A stretch of 64,000 bases of DNA from Flavivirga eckloniae (GCF_002886045.1 NZ_CP025791.1:1076001-1140000), one strand, 5' to 3'; positions 40,095 to 50,370 are shown, counted from the stretch's first letter. Notes: generated from the letters alone by a model not told the origin. Made by a program: numbers and translations.

Positions 40095-43000
40095 ATGAAC
40101 ACAAACTATTTCAGCTACCAACTGTTATTGGTGCTGGCGTTATTACTCTTTTATAACGCACATTCACAAACAATTGCCACTTACAATTTTGAAACCGGCC
40201 TGCAAGGCTGGTCCGACGGTGGCTACGACTCCGGCGTAAACTACGATAATATTTATGCCAGTGGCGGAACCCGATCGATCTATTCAAAAGACAACGACAC
40301 CAACCAAAACTACACCACCTCCCCCGTTTTAAATCTATCAACTTACAGTTCGATAGATTTTTCTTTTTCATTCATAGGGCATCAAAGACTTGATATTGGA
40401 GAAGGCTTCTCGTTACAGTACTATAATGGTACCAGTTGGTCTACCATTAAAACCTATGCCTTGGGAACCGATTTTGTTTCAGTTAACCGTATTTACACAT
40501 TTTACCACACTATTAGTACCGGACTTTCTGCGAATTCCCAATTCAGATTTACCAGTACAACCAGTGATGATAATGAATATTGTTACTTTGATGATGTATT
40601 AATAAAGGTTTCAGAACCAGAAATTGACGTAACCGGTAACGGCCTAATCATTTCGAATGGAGACATAACGCCATCCGACTCAGATCATACGGCTTACGGT
40701 ACTTCAAATTTTGGTTCTTCAGCAATCAGAACATTTACTATTTATAATAAAGGTGGAACAGATTTAACGATTTCGGATATTAGTCTATCCAATACAACCG
40801 ATTTTTCTATAATAGCACCATTCTATACATCACCAGTAATACCATCAACAGGAAGTACAACATTTACAGTACAATTTAATGCCCCTACTATGGGCTTAAA
40901 AACAACCACTGTAACCATTACCAGCAACGATTCCGATGAAGCCTCTTTTCAATTTGATATTCAAGCACGTTCCGAACAAAACTTCTTCGATAGCGATAAC
41001 GACGGTGTATTGGACAATATTGATATAGACGACGACAACGACGGTATCCCCGATTTAGATGAAGAATCAACATGTAGTACTTCCTCTGTTGGGATTACTA
41101 CAAACTATAAATATCTAAATGAGACTTTTGGACAAGGAGACCGAACAACAATTAACACTACCTACGACACCGATACTCGATATTGTTATGAAAACGGATT
41201 CTATGGTACTAGTGAAGTGACCTGTCCAGATTTAAACGATCGCGATTTAAACGATGGGGAATATGTCGTTTATTACAGAACAGGAGATGGCGACGGTATA
41301 AACGATACTCCAGATGGTGAGATTGCCGGTTGGGCAGACGGATATTGGTATCTAGGTGAAGACCACACTCCTGGAGATACAAAAGGAAGAATGGCTATGT
41401 TTAATGCCTCGTTCGAACCTGGAACCTTCTATACGGCAACCATTGTAGGTGCCTTACCAAACGTACCTATTACGTACAGTTTTTGGGTTCTAAATTTAGA
41501 TACCGCAACGTCTCCGGGTATTGAAAACAAACTCAGACCTAATATATTGGTAGAATTTAGAGATGCAAACGAAAACCTTCTAACCTCTATAACAACAGGA
41601 GATATTCCGCCATCGGTTAATGGCGACCCAGATGCCAGCTGGCATAATTTTACAGCAAGTGTAACTTTTAACGTTAGTGAGTTTAAAGTGTATTTTATTA
41701 ATAACGAAATAGGTGGCTTAGGAAACGACCTTGCCTTGGACGACATTGTTATTTCACAAACATTGTGCGATACAGATGGTGATGGTGTAGCCAATATTTA
41801 CGACTTAGACTCAGATAACGATGGTATTCCGGATGTTGTTGAAAATGGCTTAGGGAATTACAGCGAAGGAAATGCAACACTAACTAACAGCAGCAGTTGG
41901 GTAGATAGCAACAATAATGGTATGCTCGATTTTAGCGAAGGACGTACTATACCAGACTCAGACGGCGACGGCACCCCTAATCATTTAGACTTAGACTCCG
42001 ATAATGATGCTATTTTTGATGTCGATGAGTCCGGTGCCGGAAATACCGCAAATATCGCATACCAAAACGGAGACGGAGATATTAACGGAGACGGTGTTGG
42101 AGATGGTACAGATACAGATGCTGTTAGAGAAACGGACATTGACTCTGATGGTTCCATAGAGCTTTACCCCGATGGTATATTAGATTCATACGATTTCTTT
42201 AACGGGAGTACATATGCAACAGCATACGGCAATTCCAACCAAGGAGCTGCGGGTCCAGGATGGAAAGATTATGTGGTAGACACCGACAACGATAACATAC
42301 CCGATTACCTCGACGTAACCTCAAATGGTGCAACTTTCGATATTTCCAACACCCTGTACGCTAATTTAGATGCAAATAGCGATGGAATAATTGATGACAC
42401 TAATGATACTGATGGCGACGGAATTGTTGATCTGTTCGATACAAACGATGCTTCTTTTGGTTCTCCCAGAGATATAAGCGGAAATTTGCAACTATTCTTT
42501 GATGGTAGAAATGATTACGCCGCAGAAAGTACCGTTATTAATCGCTGGGGCGAAACCACTATAATGACTTGGATTAAAATTGACCCAGCTGCCGCTGGCA
42601 TGCAAACTATAGTTGGACAAGATGTATTTTATTTACGCCTTAACGCCGATAAAAGTATTACGGCATTAGCAGGAGGAAACTCTATAACCAATGGCACACC
42701 ATTAAACATCAATCAATGGGTTCATGTAACAGCTACCTACAGCAATATGAACAACCTTTTCAGCCTGTACATAAATGGTACATTAGTTTCCAGTCAAACC
42801 ATTTATGGTCCTTTAACCGGAGATAGCTCAAGTTTTACCATTGGAAGACACCCCGATACAAATAGCAACTATTTCCATGGATACATAGACGAAGTAAGGG
42901 TTTTTAACAAAGCACTAACCGAAAACGAAATTAAAAAAATGGTATATCAGGAAATCTACAACAACAGAGGTATTATTAGAGGCGCCATTATTCCTTTAAA

Positions 43001-45014
43001 CATTACAGATTATGTAGATTCCTCAACTTCAACACCACTTAACTGGAGTTACTTACAACGATACTATAAGTTAGACACGTACAAAGACGATATTATAGAT
43101 GATTTAACAACCCCAGATACAGATGTTGACTCAGGTGCCAGAATCTACAATTCAAAAATTATCACCAAGCAAACCGCCCCGCTACCCTATGTTACAAAAG
43201 TAGATTGTAACGGTAATTGGTCCGATTCCAGTAACTGGGAAAATGGTGATTTTTGGGATATAAACAGTAATACTCCAGATTGTGCCATTGTTCGAGTACG
43301 AGGACATTTGAAAACCAATTCCAACCAATCTAACGTCGGACTAATTGTTGATACAGATAGCTCACTAAAAGTCAACGGCGATTCCGGATTATTCAATTCC
43401 TGGTATTTAAAATTAGATGGTACTATCGATTTAGAAGGAGAATCTCAATTAATTCAAAACGAAGGCAGTATACTGGATGTTACCAGTTCTGGAAGGTTGG
43501 AGAGAGATCAACAAGGTACTAAAGATCTCTATACCTATAACTATTGGTCTTCCCCTGTAAGCGTAATGAGTCCTAGTTCTAATAATAAAAGTTACAGGTT
43601 AATTGACAATATTTTAAAGAATGGGACAAACGCTTCTACACCAACCGAAATAAATTTTACGCAATCTACTTTCGATGGTAGTGTTTCCGGGAGTGATATT
43701 ACCATAGCAGATCATTGGATTTGGAAATATGCCAATAAACCTAACGACACCTATTCGGAGTGGCAACAAGTTAGAAGTTACGGATTAATCCATGTTGGAG
43801 AAGGCTTTACAATGAAAGGTGTTGAACACTCAGAATCTTCGTATAACTCAACCCAAAACTATGTTTTTGACGGAAAACCTAATAACGGAAATATAAGACT
43901 ACCAATAGGCGCCGGAAATGACTATTTAGTTGGTAACCCTTATCCGTCTGCACTAGATGCCAACGAGTTTATTCTCGACAACATAAGAGATGGAGCTGGA
44001 AGAGCTTCTAGCAATATTATTAATGGCTCCTTATACTTTTGGGATCACTTTGCTGTTAATAGCCATATACTAAGAGAGTATCAAGGAGGCTATGCCGCAT
44101 ATTCATTAATGGGATCGGTGGTTGCCATAAGCAATGATGAAAGGATAGATGCTACTGGCAAATTAGGGACTAAAGTTCCGGAACGATACATTCCCGTAGC
44201 ACAAGGGTTTTACCTAATTGCAGACCAAGGCGGAATCATTACTTTTAAAAACAGCCAAAGAGTCTTCCAAAAACAAAGTTCTGGGGCTTCGGTTTTTATT
44301 AAATCAACCTCAAAAGTCAACAAGAATATAGATGATAGACAAAAGATTCAATTAATGTTCGATTCGCCTAACGGATATCACCGTCAATTGTTGGTAGGAG
44401 CAGATAATAATACTACCAATAACTTCGATATTGGTTACGATGCCCCATTAATAGAAGACGGAAAAGAAGATATGTATTGGATTATTGATGACCGCCAAAT
44501 GGTTATTCAGGCCGTAAATAACTTTAATCACGATCAACAATTACCCTTAGGAATTAAAACCAATGGAACAGGAATTATAAATATAAAAATTGATTCTCTA
44601 AATAATATTGATGACGATTTAGATGTCTTTTTACATGACAAAAAATTAGACACTTATCATAATCTCATAAACGGTGACTATCAAACCTACTTAGAAAAAG
44701 GGACGTATAACGATAGGTTTGAAATTGTATTTTCGAATACGGTACTATCTAAAAATGATATAGAAACGCAAGATGTACTGCAAGTGTATTATTCCAAAGA
44801 AAAGCATAGTTTAATTATACACAATCCCAAAAGTATAACCGTTGAATCTATTGAAATTTTCACAACCCTAGGGCAAAAGTTACTTTCAAAAAGTAAAAAC
44901 ACAAATAAAAAATTTATTGAAGAGAATAGCTTAAAACAAACCATGACCGGTATTTATATTGTTAATATAAATACAGAAAACGGAGTACAATCAAAAAAGA
45001 TACTTATGCACTAA
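40095..45014 (+). CDS. Giant modular T9SS surface protein with calcium-binding TSP3 repeats
   Basis: A 1639-residue secreted protein. Signal peptide to about 24; MAM-like domain (25-175); choice-of-anchor D-like domain (about 172-292); a first thrombospondin-type-3 stretch (about 295-325, DSDNDGVLDNIDIDDDNDG) with DxDxDG calcium loops; a beta domain of about 230 residues with four Cys near its start (to about 554, ending DDIVIS); a long second TSP3 region (about 555-795); LamG (about 797-953, WVHVTATYSNMNN...LYING); the shared module (about 953-1560); and a T9SS sorting domain (about 1565-1639). Calcium would rigidify the TSP3 stalk, so it reads as an extended surface arm with binding domains. 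It is a tandem paralog of the next gene. No catalytic motif is seen. Confidence 0.83.
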   Translation: MNTNYFSYQLLLVLALLLFYNAHSQTIATYNFETGLQGWSDGGYDSGVNYDNIYASGGTRSIYSKDNDTNQNYTTSPVLNLSTYSSIDFSFSFIGHQRLDIGEGFSLQYYNGTSWSTIKTYALGTDFVSVNRIYTFYHTISTGLSANSQFRFTSTTSDDNEYCYFDDVLIKVSEPEIDVTGNGLIISNGDITPSDSDHTAYGTSNFGSSAIRTFTIYNKGGTDLTISDISLSNTTDFSIIAPFYTSPVIPSTGSTTFTVQFNAPTMGLKTTTVTITSNDSDEASFQFDIQARSEQNFFDSDNDGVLDNIDIDDDNDGIPDLDEESTCSTSSVGITTNYKYLNETFGQGDRTTINTTYDTDTRYCYENGFYGTSEVTCPDLNDRDLNDGEYVVYYRTGDGDGINDTPDGEIAGWADGYWYLGEDHTPGDTKGRMAMFNASFEPGTFYTATIVGALPNVPITYSFWVLNLDTATSPGIENKLRPNILVEFRDANENLLTSITTGDIPPSVNGDPDASWHNFTASVTFNVSEFKVYFINNEIGGLGNDLALDDIVISQTLCDTDGDGVANIYDLDSDNDGIPDVVENGLGNYSEGNATLTNSSSWVDSNNNGMLDFSEGRTIPDSDGDGTPNHLDLDSDNDAIFDVDESGAGNTANIAYQNGDGDINGDGVGDGTDTDAVRETDIDSDGSIELYPDGILDSYDFFNGSTYATAYGNSNQGAAGPGWKDYVVDTDNDNIPDYLDVTSNGATFDISNTLYANLDANSDGIIDDTNDTDGDGIVDLFDTNDASFGSPRDISGNLQLFFDGRNDYAAESTVINRWGETTIMTWIKIDPAAAGMQTIVGQDVFYLRLNADKSITALAGGNSITNGTPLNINQWVHVTATYSNMNNLFSLYINGTLVSSQTIYGPLTGDSSSFTIGRHPDTNSNYFHGYIDEVRVFNKALTENEIKKMVYQEIYNNRGIIRGAIIPLNITDYVDSSTSTPLNWSYLQRYYKLDTYKDDIIDDLTTPDTDVDSGARIYNSKIITKQTAPLPYVTKVDCNGNWSDSSNWENGDFWDINSNTPDCAIVRVRGHLKTNSNQSNVGLIVDTDSSLKVNGDSGLFNSWYLKLDGTIDLEGESQLIQNEGSILDVTSSGRLERDQQGTKDLYTYNYWSSPVSVMSPSSNNKSYRLIDNILKNGTNASTPTEINFTQSTFDGSVSGSDITIADHWIWKYANKPNDTYSEWQQVRSYGLIHVGEGFTMKGVEHSESSYNSTQNYVFDGKPNNGNIRLPIGAGNDYLVGNPYPSALDANEFILDNIRDGAGRASSNIINGSLYFWDHFAVNSHILREYQGGYAAYSLMGSVVAISNDERIDATGKLGTKVPERYIPVAQGFYLIADQGGIITFKNSQRVFQKQSSGASVFIKSTSKVNKNIDDRQKIQLMFDSPNGYHRQLLVGADNNTTNNFDIGYDAPLIEDGKEDMYWIIDDRQMVIQAVNNFNHDQQLPLGIKTNGTGIINIKIDSLNNIDDDLDVFLHDKKLDTYHNLINGDYQTYLEKGTYNDRFEIVFSNTVLSKNDIETQDVLQVYYSKEKHSLIIHNPKSITVESIEIFTTLGQKLLSKSKNTNKKFIEENSLKQTMTGIYIVNINTENGVQSKKILMH

Positions 45015-45039
45015 AAGTAAAGCACTGTATTAAGTAAAT

Positions 45040-45144
45040 GATCCCGCTGGATACTGAAACGAGTTCAGCACAAGAAGCGGGATTAGTTCTTCTTACTATT
45101 TTGAATGCGTTGCTTCGCAACTATTCAAAATAGAGTTTCACTAA
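45040..45144 (+). repeat. Structured intergenic repeat element, copy 1
   Basis: ATCCCGCT/AGCGGGAT arms (45041-45048, 45076-45083) enclose a smaller CTGAA/TTCAG hairpin. Then TTAGTTC, a hairpin of TATTTTGAAT/ATTCAAAATA with a GTTGC/GCAAC inner stem (45097-45132), and GAGTTTCACTAA. The same frame, with different hairpin sequence, recurs at 55387-55465. Confidence 0.6.
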
Positions 45145-45145
45145 T

Positions 45146-45198
45146 AAAAAGAAGCTTAGATCTGAGTTAAAACTCAAAATTTAAGCTTCTTTTTTTTG
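45146..45198 (+). terminator. Terminator after the third giant gene
   Basis: AAAAAGAAGCTTA and TAAGCTTCTTTTT arms with an inner GAGTT/AACTC stem, and a T run at the end. Confidence 0.8.
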
Positions 45199-45240
45199 CT
45201 CACGACACACGAGCCAAAAGATGTCATTTGTTCAAAAAAC

Positions 45241-45302
45241 TACACTTTGTCGATTTTTTTATACATTTCGTCGTATTTTTATAAAATAAAAATGTATATT
45301 TA
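45241..45302 (+). promoter_or_regulatory. Tandem motif and promoter of the fourth giant gene
   Basis: TACACTTTGTCGAT (45241-45254) and TACATTTCGTCGTA (45262-45275) are 21 bp apart. TATATTTA at 45295-45302 is a near-match to the -7 box, with no clear -33. The leader up to the ATG shares TTAGTCCCAAACTAAA with that of the gene at 34741. Confidence 0.6.
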
Positions 45303-45368
45303 CCCCGAAATTCGTTTAACCAAACTCTAACAAGTAACCTTTTAGTCCCAAACTAAATTAACCTACTT

Positions 45369-48300
45369 ATGAGAAGTATTATCTGTAAATACTCATTATT
45401 CACTCTTGCATTCTGTTTATATGTTTGTCATGATACCATGTCGCAAACCATAGCGTCTTATGATTTTGAAAGCGGTCTGCAAAGTTGGACAGATGGTGGC
45501 TCAGATTCTGGTTTAAATACGAATGCCATATATGCTAACAATAGCTCTCAATCTATTTACTCAAAAGACGACGACACATCACAAAACTATACAACATCGC
45601 CAGTTTTAGACCTTTCAGCATATAGTTCCATCGATTTTTCGTTTTCGTTTATAGGTAGTGGTATCGATACAGGAGAAGGTTTTTCTTTACAGTATTACAA
45701 CGGGTCTAGCTGGTCTACAATTAAAACCTATGTATTAGGAACAGATTTTACATCAAATAACTACGTCTACACCTTTTACCAAACCATAAACAGTGGACTT
45801 TCTTCTAATTCGCGTTTCAGGTTTAGTAGTACAGCAAATGCTAACGGAGAATACAGTTATTTTGACGACATATTAGTAAAGGTTTCTGCACCCGAAATAG
45901 ATATTGCAGGTAACGGCCTGTCCATTTCAAATGGCGATATTACCCCTACGAATGCAGATCACACCTCTTTTGGGACCTCAAATGCAGGAACTCTGGTTAC
46001 AAGAACGTATATGGTTTACAACAAAGGCGGTAGCAACCTAACAATTTCAAATATAGCCTTATCAAATACCACCGATTTTTCAATCATCGCACCGTTATAT
46101 GCATCCCCGGTACTACCATCAACAGGAACAACAGCATTTACGATACAATTTAATCCGCCAACATTAGGAACAAAAACATGTACCGTTACGGTTACCAATA
46201 ACGATTCGGATGAAGGCTCGTATCAATTTGATATCGATGCCCGTTCTGAACAGAACTTTTTTGATAGTGATGGCGATGGTATACTTGATAATGATGATAT
46301 CGATGATGATAATGATGGTATATTGGATTCGCAAGAAGAGAACGCTTGTAGTACATCTTCAATAGCTACAACAACAAATTATAAATTCTTAAATGAAACA
46401 TTTGGGGATGGAAACAGAACAACTATTAATACTACGTACGACGCTATAACAACCTATTGCTATGAAGACGGATCTAACGGGGCAAGCACAACCACTTGCC
46501 CTAGTTTAGGTAATGACGACTTAAGTGATGGCGAATATGTTGTGTACTACAAAGCTGGTGACGGTGATGGCACAGACGATACCCCCAATGCAGAAGTTGC
46601 AAGTTGGGCAGATAACTACTGGTATACCGGCGAAGATCATACCCCGGGAGATACCAACGGAAGAATGGCCATGTTTAATGCCTCTTACGACCCTGGTACT
46701 TTTTATACAGCAACCATTATAGGATCATTGCCAAATGTACCTATTACCTATAGCTTTTGGGTGTTAAATTTAGATACAACTACAGCTCCGGGTATAGCAA
46801 CCCGATTACGACCAGACATATTGGTAGAGTTTAGAGATGTAAATAATAATCTCTTAGCCTCTATAACCACAGGAGACATTCCGCCTTCAATAAATGGCGA
46901 TCCAGATGGAAGCTGGCATCAATTTACAGCTAATCTTACTTTTAATGTTAGCGAGTTTTATGTTTACTTTATTAATAATGAAGTTGGTGGCGCTGGTAAC
47001 GATTTAGCTATAGACGATATTGTAATATCGCAAACATTATGTGATACCGATGGTGATAATGTTGCAGACATTTTCGATTTAGACTCAGACAACGATGGTA
47101 TCCCAGATGTGGTTGAAGCCGGTTTAGGAAACTATAGCGATGGTAACGCAACGCTTACCAATAGCGGAAGCTGGGTAGATGCCAACAACAATGGTATGCA
47201 CGATTTAAGTGAAGGCCATACGGCTTTAGATTCAGATTTAGATGGTACGCCAAATTATTTAGACTTAGACTCTGATAACGATACGATTTTTGATGTAGAT
47301 GAATCGGGAGCCACAAACTCTGGCAGTGCCACATATCAAAACGGGGATGGCGATATTACCGGGGATGGTGTTGGCGATGGAACCGACACGGATACCGTTA
47401 GGGAAACCGATATTAATTCCGATGGTACCTCAGAATACTTTACCGATGGTATTTTAGATTTATACGATTTCTTTAATGGTAGCACTTTTGCAACAGCATA
47501 TGGTAATTCCAATCAAGGGGCTACAGGATCGGGTTGGGCATATTATGTAGCCGATACCGATAATGATAATATACCGGATTATCTCGACGTAACCTCAGAT
47601 GGATCAACTTTCGATATTTCGCATACTTTATACGCAAACTTAGATGCCAATAACGATGGTTTAATTGATGATACGAATGATGCGGAAGGCGATGGTATTC
47701 TTGATTTATTCGATACAGACGATACTGTTTTTGGCTCTCCACGAGATTTAAACAGAAAATTACAATTGTACTTTGACGGTCGCAACGATTATGCTGCCGA
47801 AAGTTCTGTAATTGATGGTTGGGGCGAAGTCTCAATAATGGCTTGGATAAAAATCGATCCTTCAGCCACAGGAACACAAATAGTATTAGGGCAAAACGAA
47901 TTTTATGTGCGCCTTAATGCAGATAAAAGCGTATCTGCTTTTGCAGATGGTAACACCATTACTAATGGCACACCATTAAACACAAACCAATGGATACATG
48001 TGGCTGCTACTTACAGCGATTCTAATAGTATTTTTAAATTATACGTTAACGGTACTATGAGTGCCAGCCTACCGATTTCTGGAGCACTTAACTCAGATAG
48101 TTCCAGTTTTACCATTGGCAGGCAACCAGATACAAATAGCAATTATTTTAAAGGGTATGTAGATGAAATTCGGGTATTTAATAAAGCCTTATCCGAAAAC
48201 GAACTCCATAAAATGATACATCAGGAAATAGAAAATAATGGTGGTATCGTGAGAGGTTCTACTATTCCTTTAGACATCACAGATTTTGTTGATACGTCTA

Positions 48301-50270
48301 CCATTACACCTCTTAATTGGAACGCTTTACAGCGATATTACAGATTAGACACCTATAAAGATGATATTATTGATGATTTAACAACAGCTGCTGTAGATGT
48401 AGGCTCAGGTGCCAAAATTTACAACACCAAACTCATTGATGGACAAACAGCTCCGCTTCCTTATGTTACGACAGTATCATGTAGTGGTAATTGGACAAAT
48501 TCAAGTAATTGGGAACAAGGAAATTCATGGGATATTAGTAGTACAGCTCCTGGTTGTTCTATTGTTCAAATAAAAGGTAATCTAGAAATAAGCAGCGATC
48601 TTTCTACGGTTGGGCTTATTATTGATAGTGGTAGCTCCCTTGAAGTTAACGGAGATTCTGGATTATACAACTCCTGGTATTTAAAACTGGATGGTGATAT
48701 TGATTTAGAAGGCGACTCCCAGTTAATTCAAACCGAAGATAGTACGCTAGATGCAACCAGTTCCGGAACACTTGAAAAAGATCAACAAGGAACAGCAGAT
48801 ACTTACACCTATAATTATTGGTCGTCTCCCGTTGGAGTTTCCAATAACACCACTAACAATAATAGTTATAAAGTACCCGATGTTATCACCAATGTTGGTT
48901 TTTTAACCTCTGGGTACGATGGTTCTGCATCACCCGTAGCAGTTGCTGACTATTGGATCTGGAAATTTAGCAATCAAGAAAGCGACAACTACTCCAAATG
49001 GCAACATGTGCGAAGTACCGGAACATTGCTTGCAGGGGAAGGTTTTATTATGAAAGGTCCTGGTACCGGTTCAATTAGCACACCCCAAAACTATGTACTA
49101 AATGGCAAGCCTAATAATGGCGATATAAACTTAACTATAAGTTCAGGAAACGATTATTTAGTTGGTAATCCATATCCATCTGCGATAGATGCTGTACAAT
49201 TTATTTTAGATAATGGCGCTACTATTGCTGGTGCAGGTTCTACAACCGGAACATTGTATTTCTGGGAACACTGGGGAGGTGGTTCTCATATTCTTCGCGA
49301 ATACCAAGGGGGTTACGCAACCTACTCACTTTCTGGAGGCGTACCAGCAGCATCGATAGGTACAAACGATCCTGATGTGGCTACCGGAGGTACTCCAACT
49401 AAAATACCGGGCAGATATATACCTGTTGCACAAGGTTTCTTTGTAACTGCTGAAACCGGTGGAACTATCAGGTTTAACAACGGACAGCGTGTTTTTCAAA
49501 CCGAAGATGGCATTAACTCATTATTTGTAAAGTCATCCAATACTAAAAAAAGCAACGCAAATTCCAGTAATAAATCCAACCATGGAGATACTAGAATGAA
49601 ACTAAGAATTGGCTTTAACTCTGTAAATGAAATTCACAGACAGTTATTGGTTACTGTTGACGAAAATGCCACTGCTGATTACGATTGGGGATACGATTCA
49701 AAAAATATAGATACCCAGATTGACGACATGTACTGGATGATCAATAACGAAAAATTTGTTATTCAAGGTATTAATGAAATTAACGAACAAACCATTATCC
49801 CTATTGGTATTCACATTAAAAATGATGGCATTAACACCATAACAATTGATGAATTAGAAAACGCATCCGATAACTTAGAGCTGTATTTACACGATAAAGA
49901 GTCAGGCGTCTTCCAAAATTTAAAGCAAGGTAATTATGATATCTTTTTAACAGCTGGGGAGTATTTAAATCGTTTTGAAATTGCATTCTCAAACGCTCAA
50001 ACCTTAGATGTAAACGATGTTGGTAACGATAATCCTATAGACGTTTACTTTTCTAACGAAGAGAATTCTATTATCATTAACAATCCAGCATCTAAATTAA
50101 TAAAGACTGTTGAAATGTTTAATATACTGGGACAGTCCTTATTTAAATTTCAAACCAACACCAATAAAAAGCATCTATCGTATAATGCCAGTCAAATAAA
50201 AACGGGAAGTTATATCGTGAAAATACAAACCGAATATGGAACACTCTCTAAAAAAGTATTAATAAAATAG
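45369..50270 (+). CDS. Giant modular T9SS surface protein, tandem paralog of the preceding gene
   Basis: A 1633-residue protein with the same order as its neighbour: signal peptide to about 26, MAM-like domain, choice-of-anchor D-like domain, short TSP3, Cys-containing beta domain, long TSP3 region, LamG, shared module and T9SS sorting domain (YFSNEENSIIINNPASK ... GSYIVKIQTEYG). Up to the start of the shared module the two proteins are very alike. Within the module this one instead resembles the giant at 21005 (it has GFLTSGYDGSASPVAVADYW where the neighbour has a longer insert), and its last 250 residues diverge (GFNSVNEIHRQLLVTVDENA). It is likely a recombinant paralog. It has its own promoter and terminator; function is unknown beyond a probable surface-binding role. 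Confidence 0.83.
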   Translation: MRSIICKYSLFTLAFCLYVCHDTMSQTIASYDFESGLQSWTDGGSDSGLNTNAIYANNSSQSIYSKDDDTSQNYTTSPVLDLSAYSSIDFSFSFIGSGIDTGEGFSLQYYNGSSWSTIKTYVLGTDFTSNNYVYTFYQTINSGLSSNSRFRFSSTANANGEYSYFDDILVKVSAPEIDIAGNGLSISNGDITPTNADHTSFGTSNAGTLVTRTYMVYNKGGSNLTISNIALSNTTDFSIIAPLYASPVLPSTGTTAFTIQFNPPTLGTKTCTVTVTNNDSDEGSYQFDIDARSEQNFFDSDGDGILDNDDIDDDNDGILDSQEENACSTSSIATTTNYKFLNETFGDGNRTTINTTYDAITTYCYEDGSNGASTTTCPSLGNDDLSDGEYVVYYKAGDGDGTDDTPNAEVASWADNYWYTGEDHTPGDTNGRMAMFNASYDPGTFYTATIIGSLPNVPITYSFWVLNLDTTTAPGIATRLRPDILVEFRDVNNNLLASITTGDIPPSINGDPDGSWHQFTANLTFNVSEFYVYFINNEVGGAGNDLAIDDIVISQTLCDTDGDNVADIFDLDSDNDGIPDVVEAGLGNYSDGNATLTNSGSWVDANNNGMHDLSEGHTALDSDLDGTPNYLDLDSDNDTIFDVDESGATNSGSATYQNGDGDITGDGVGDGTDTDTVRETDINSDGTSEYFTDGILDLYDFFNGSTFATAYGNSNQGATGSGWAYYVADTDNDNIPDYLDVTSDGSTFDISHTLYANLDANNDGLIDDTNDAEGDGILDLFDTDDTVFGSPRDLNRKLQLYFDGRNDYAAESSVIDGWGEVSIMAWIKIDPSATGTQIVLGQNEFYVRLNADKSVSAFADGNTITNGTPLNTNQWIHVAATYSDSNSIFKLYVNGTMSASLPISGALNSDSSSFTIGRQPDTNSNYFKGYVDEIRVFNKALSENELHKMIHQEIENNGGIVRGSTIPLDITDFVDTSTITPLNWNALQRYYRLDTYKDDIIDDLTTAAVDVGSGAKIYNTKLIDGQTAPLPYVTTVSCSGNWTNSSNWEQGNSWDISSTAPGCSIVQIKGNLEISSDLSTVGLIIDSGSSLEVNGDSGLYNSWYLKLDGDIDLEGDSQLIQTEDSTLDATSSGTLEKDQQGTADTYTYNYWSSPVGVSNNTTNNNSYKVPDVITNVGFLTSGYDGSASPVAVADYWIWKFSNQESDNYSKWQHVRSTGTLLAGEGFIMKGPGTGSISTPQNYVLNGKPNNGDINLTISSGNDYLVGNPYPSAIDAVQFILDNGATIAGAGSTTGTLYFWEHWGGGSHILREYQGGYATYSLSGGVPAASIGTNDPDVATGGTPTKIPGRYIPVAQGFFVTAETGGTIRFNNGQRVFQTEDGINSLFVKSSNTKKSNANSSNKSNHGDTRMKLRIGFNSVNEIHRQLLVTVDENATADYDWGYDSKNIDTQIDDMYWMINNEKFVIQGINEINEQTIIPIGIHIKNDGINTITIDELENASDNLELYLHDKESGVFQNLKQGNYDIFLTAGEYLNRFEIAFSNAQTLDVNDVGNDNPIDVYFSNEENSIIINNPASKLIKTVEMFNILGQSLFKFQTNTNKKHLSYNASQIKTGSYIVKIQTEYGTLSKKVLIK

Positions 50271-50335
50271 TATGTTAAGTTTAATTATTTGAGTTAGTCA
50301 AACCCCAAATCTATTTTCCGCTTAGCCATACTTTG

Positions 50336-50370
50336 AGTCCTAAATTAATTTTTAGGACTCTTTTTATTTT
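50336..50370 (+). terminator. Terminator of the fourth giant gene
   Basis: GAGTCCTAAA and TTTAGGACTC arms with a T-rich tail. It overlaps the end of the convergent hisS gene. Confidence 0.8.

Larger units (their letters stand above)
45015..45368. other. Intergenic region between the third and fourth giant genes
   Basis: A 354-bp region holding, in order, a structured repeat element (45040-45144), a terminator (45146-45198) and the tandem motif and promoter of the next gene (45241-45302). Confidence 0.55.

Noticed and set aside
21005-50270. Block considered as a prophage or integrative element
   Set aside because: No integrase, transposase, tRNA-flanking repeat or phage structural gene was seen; base composition is like the flanks.
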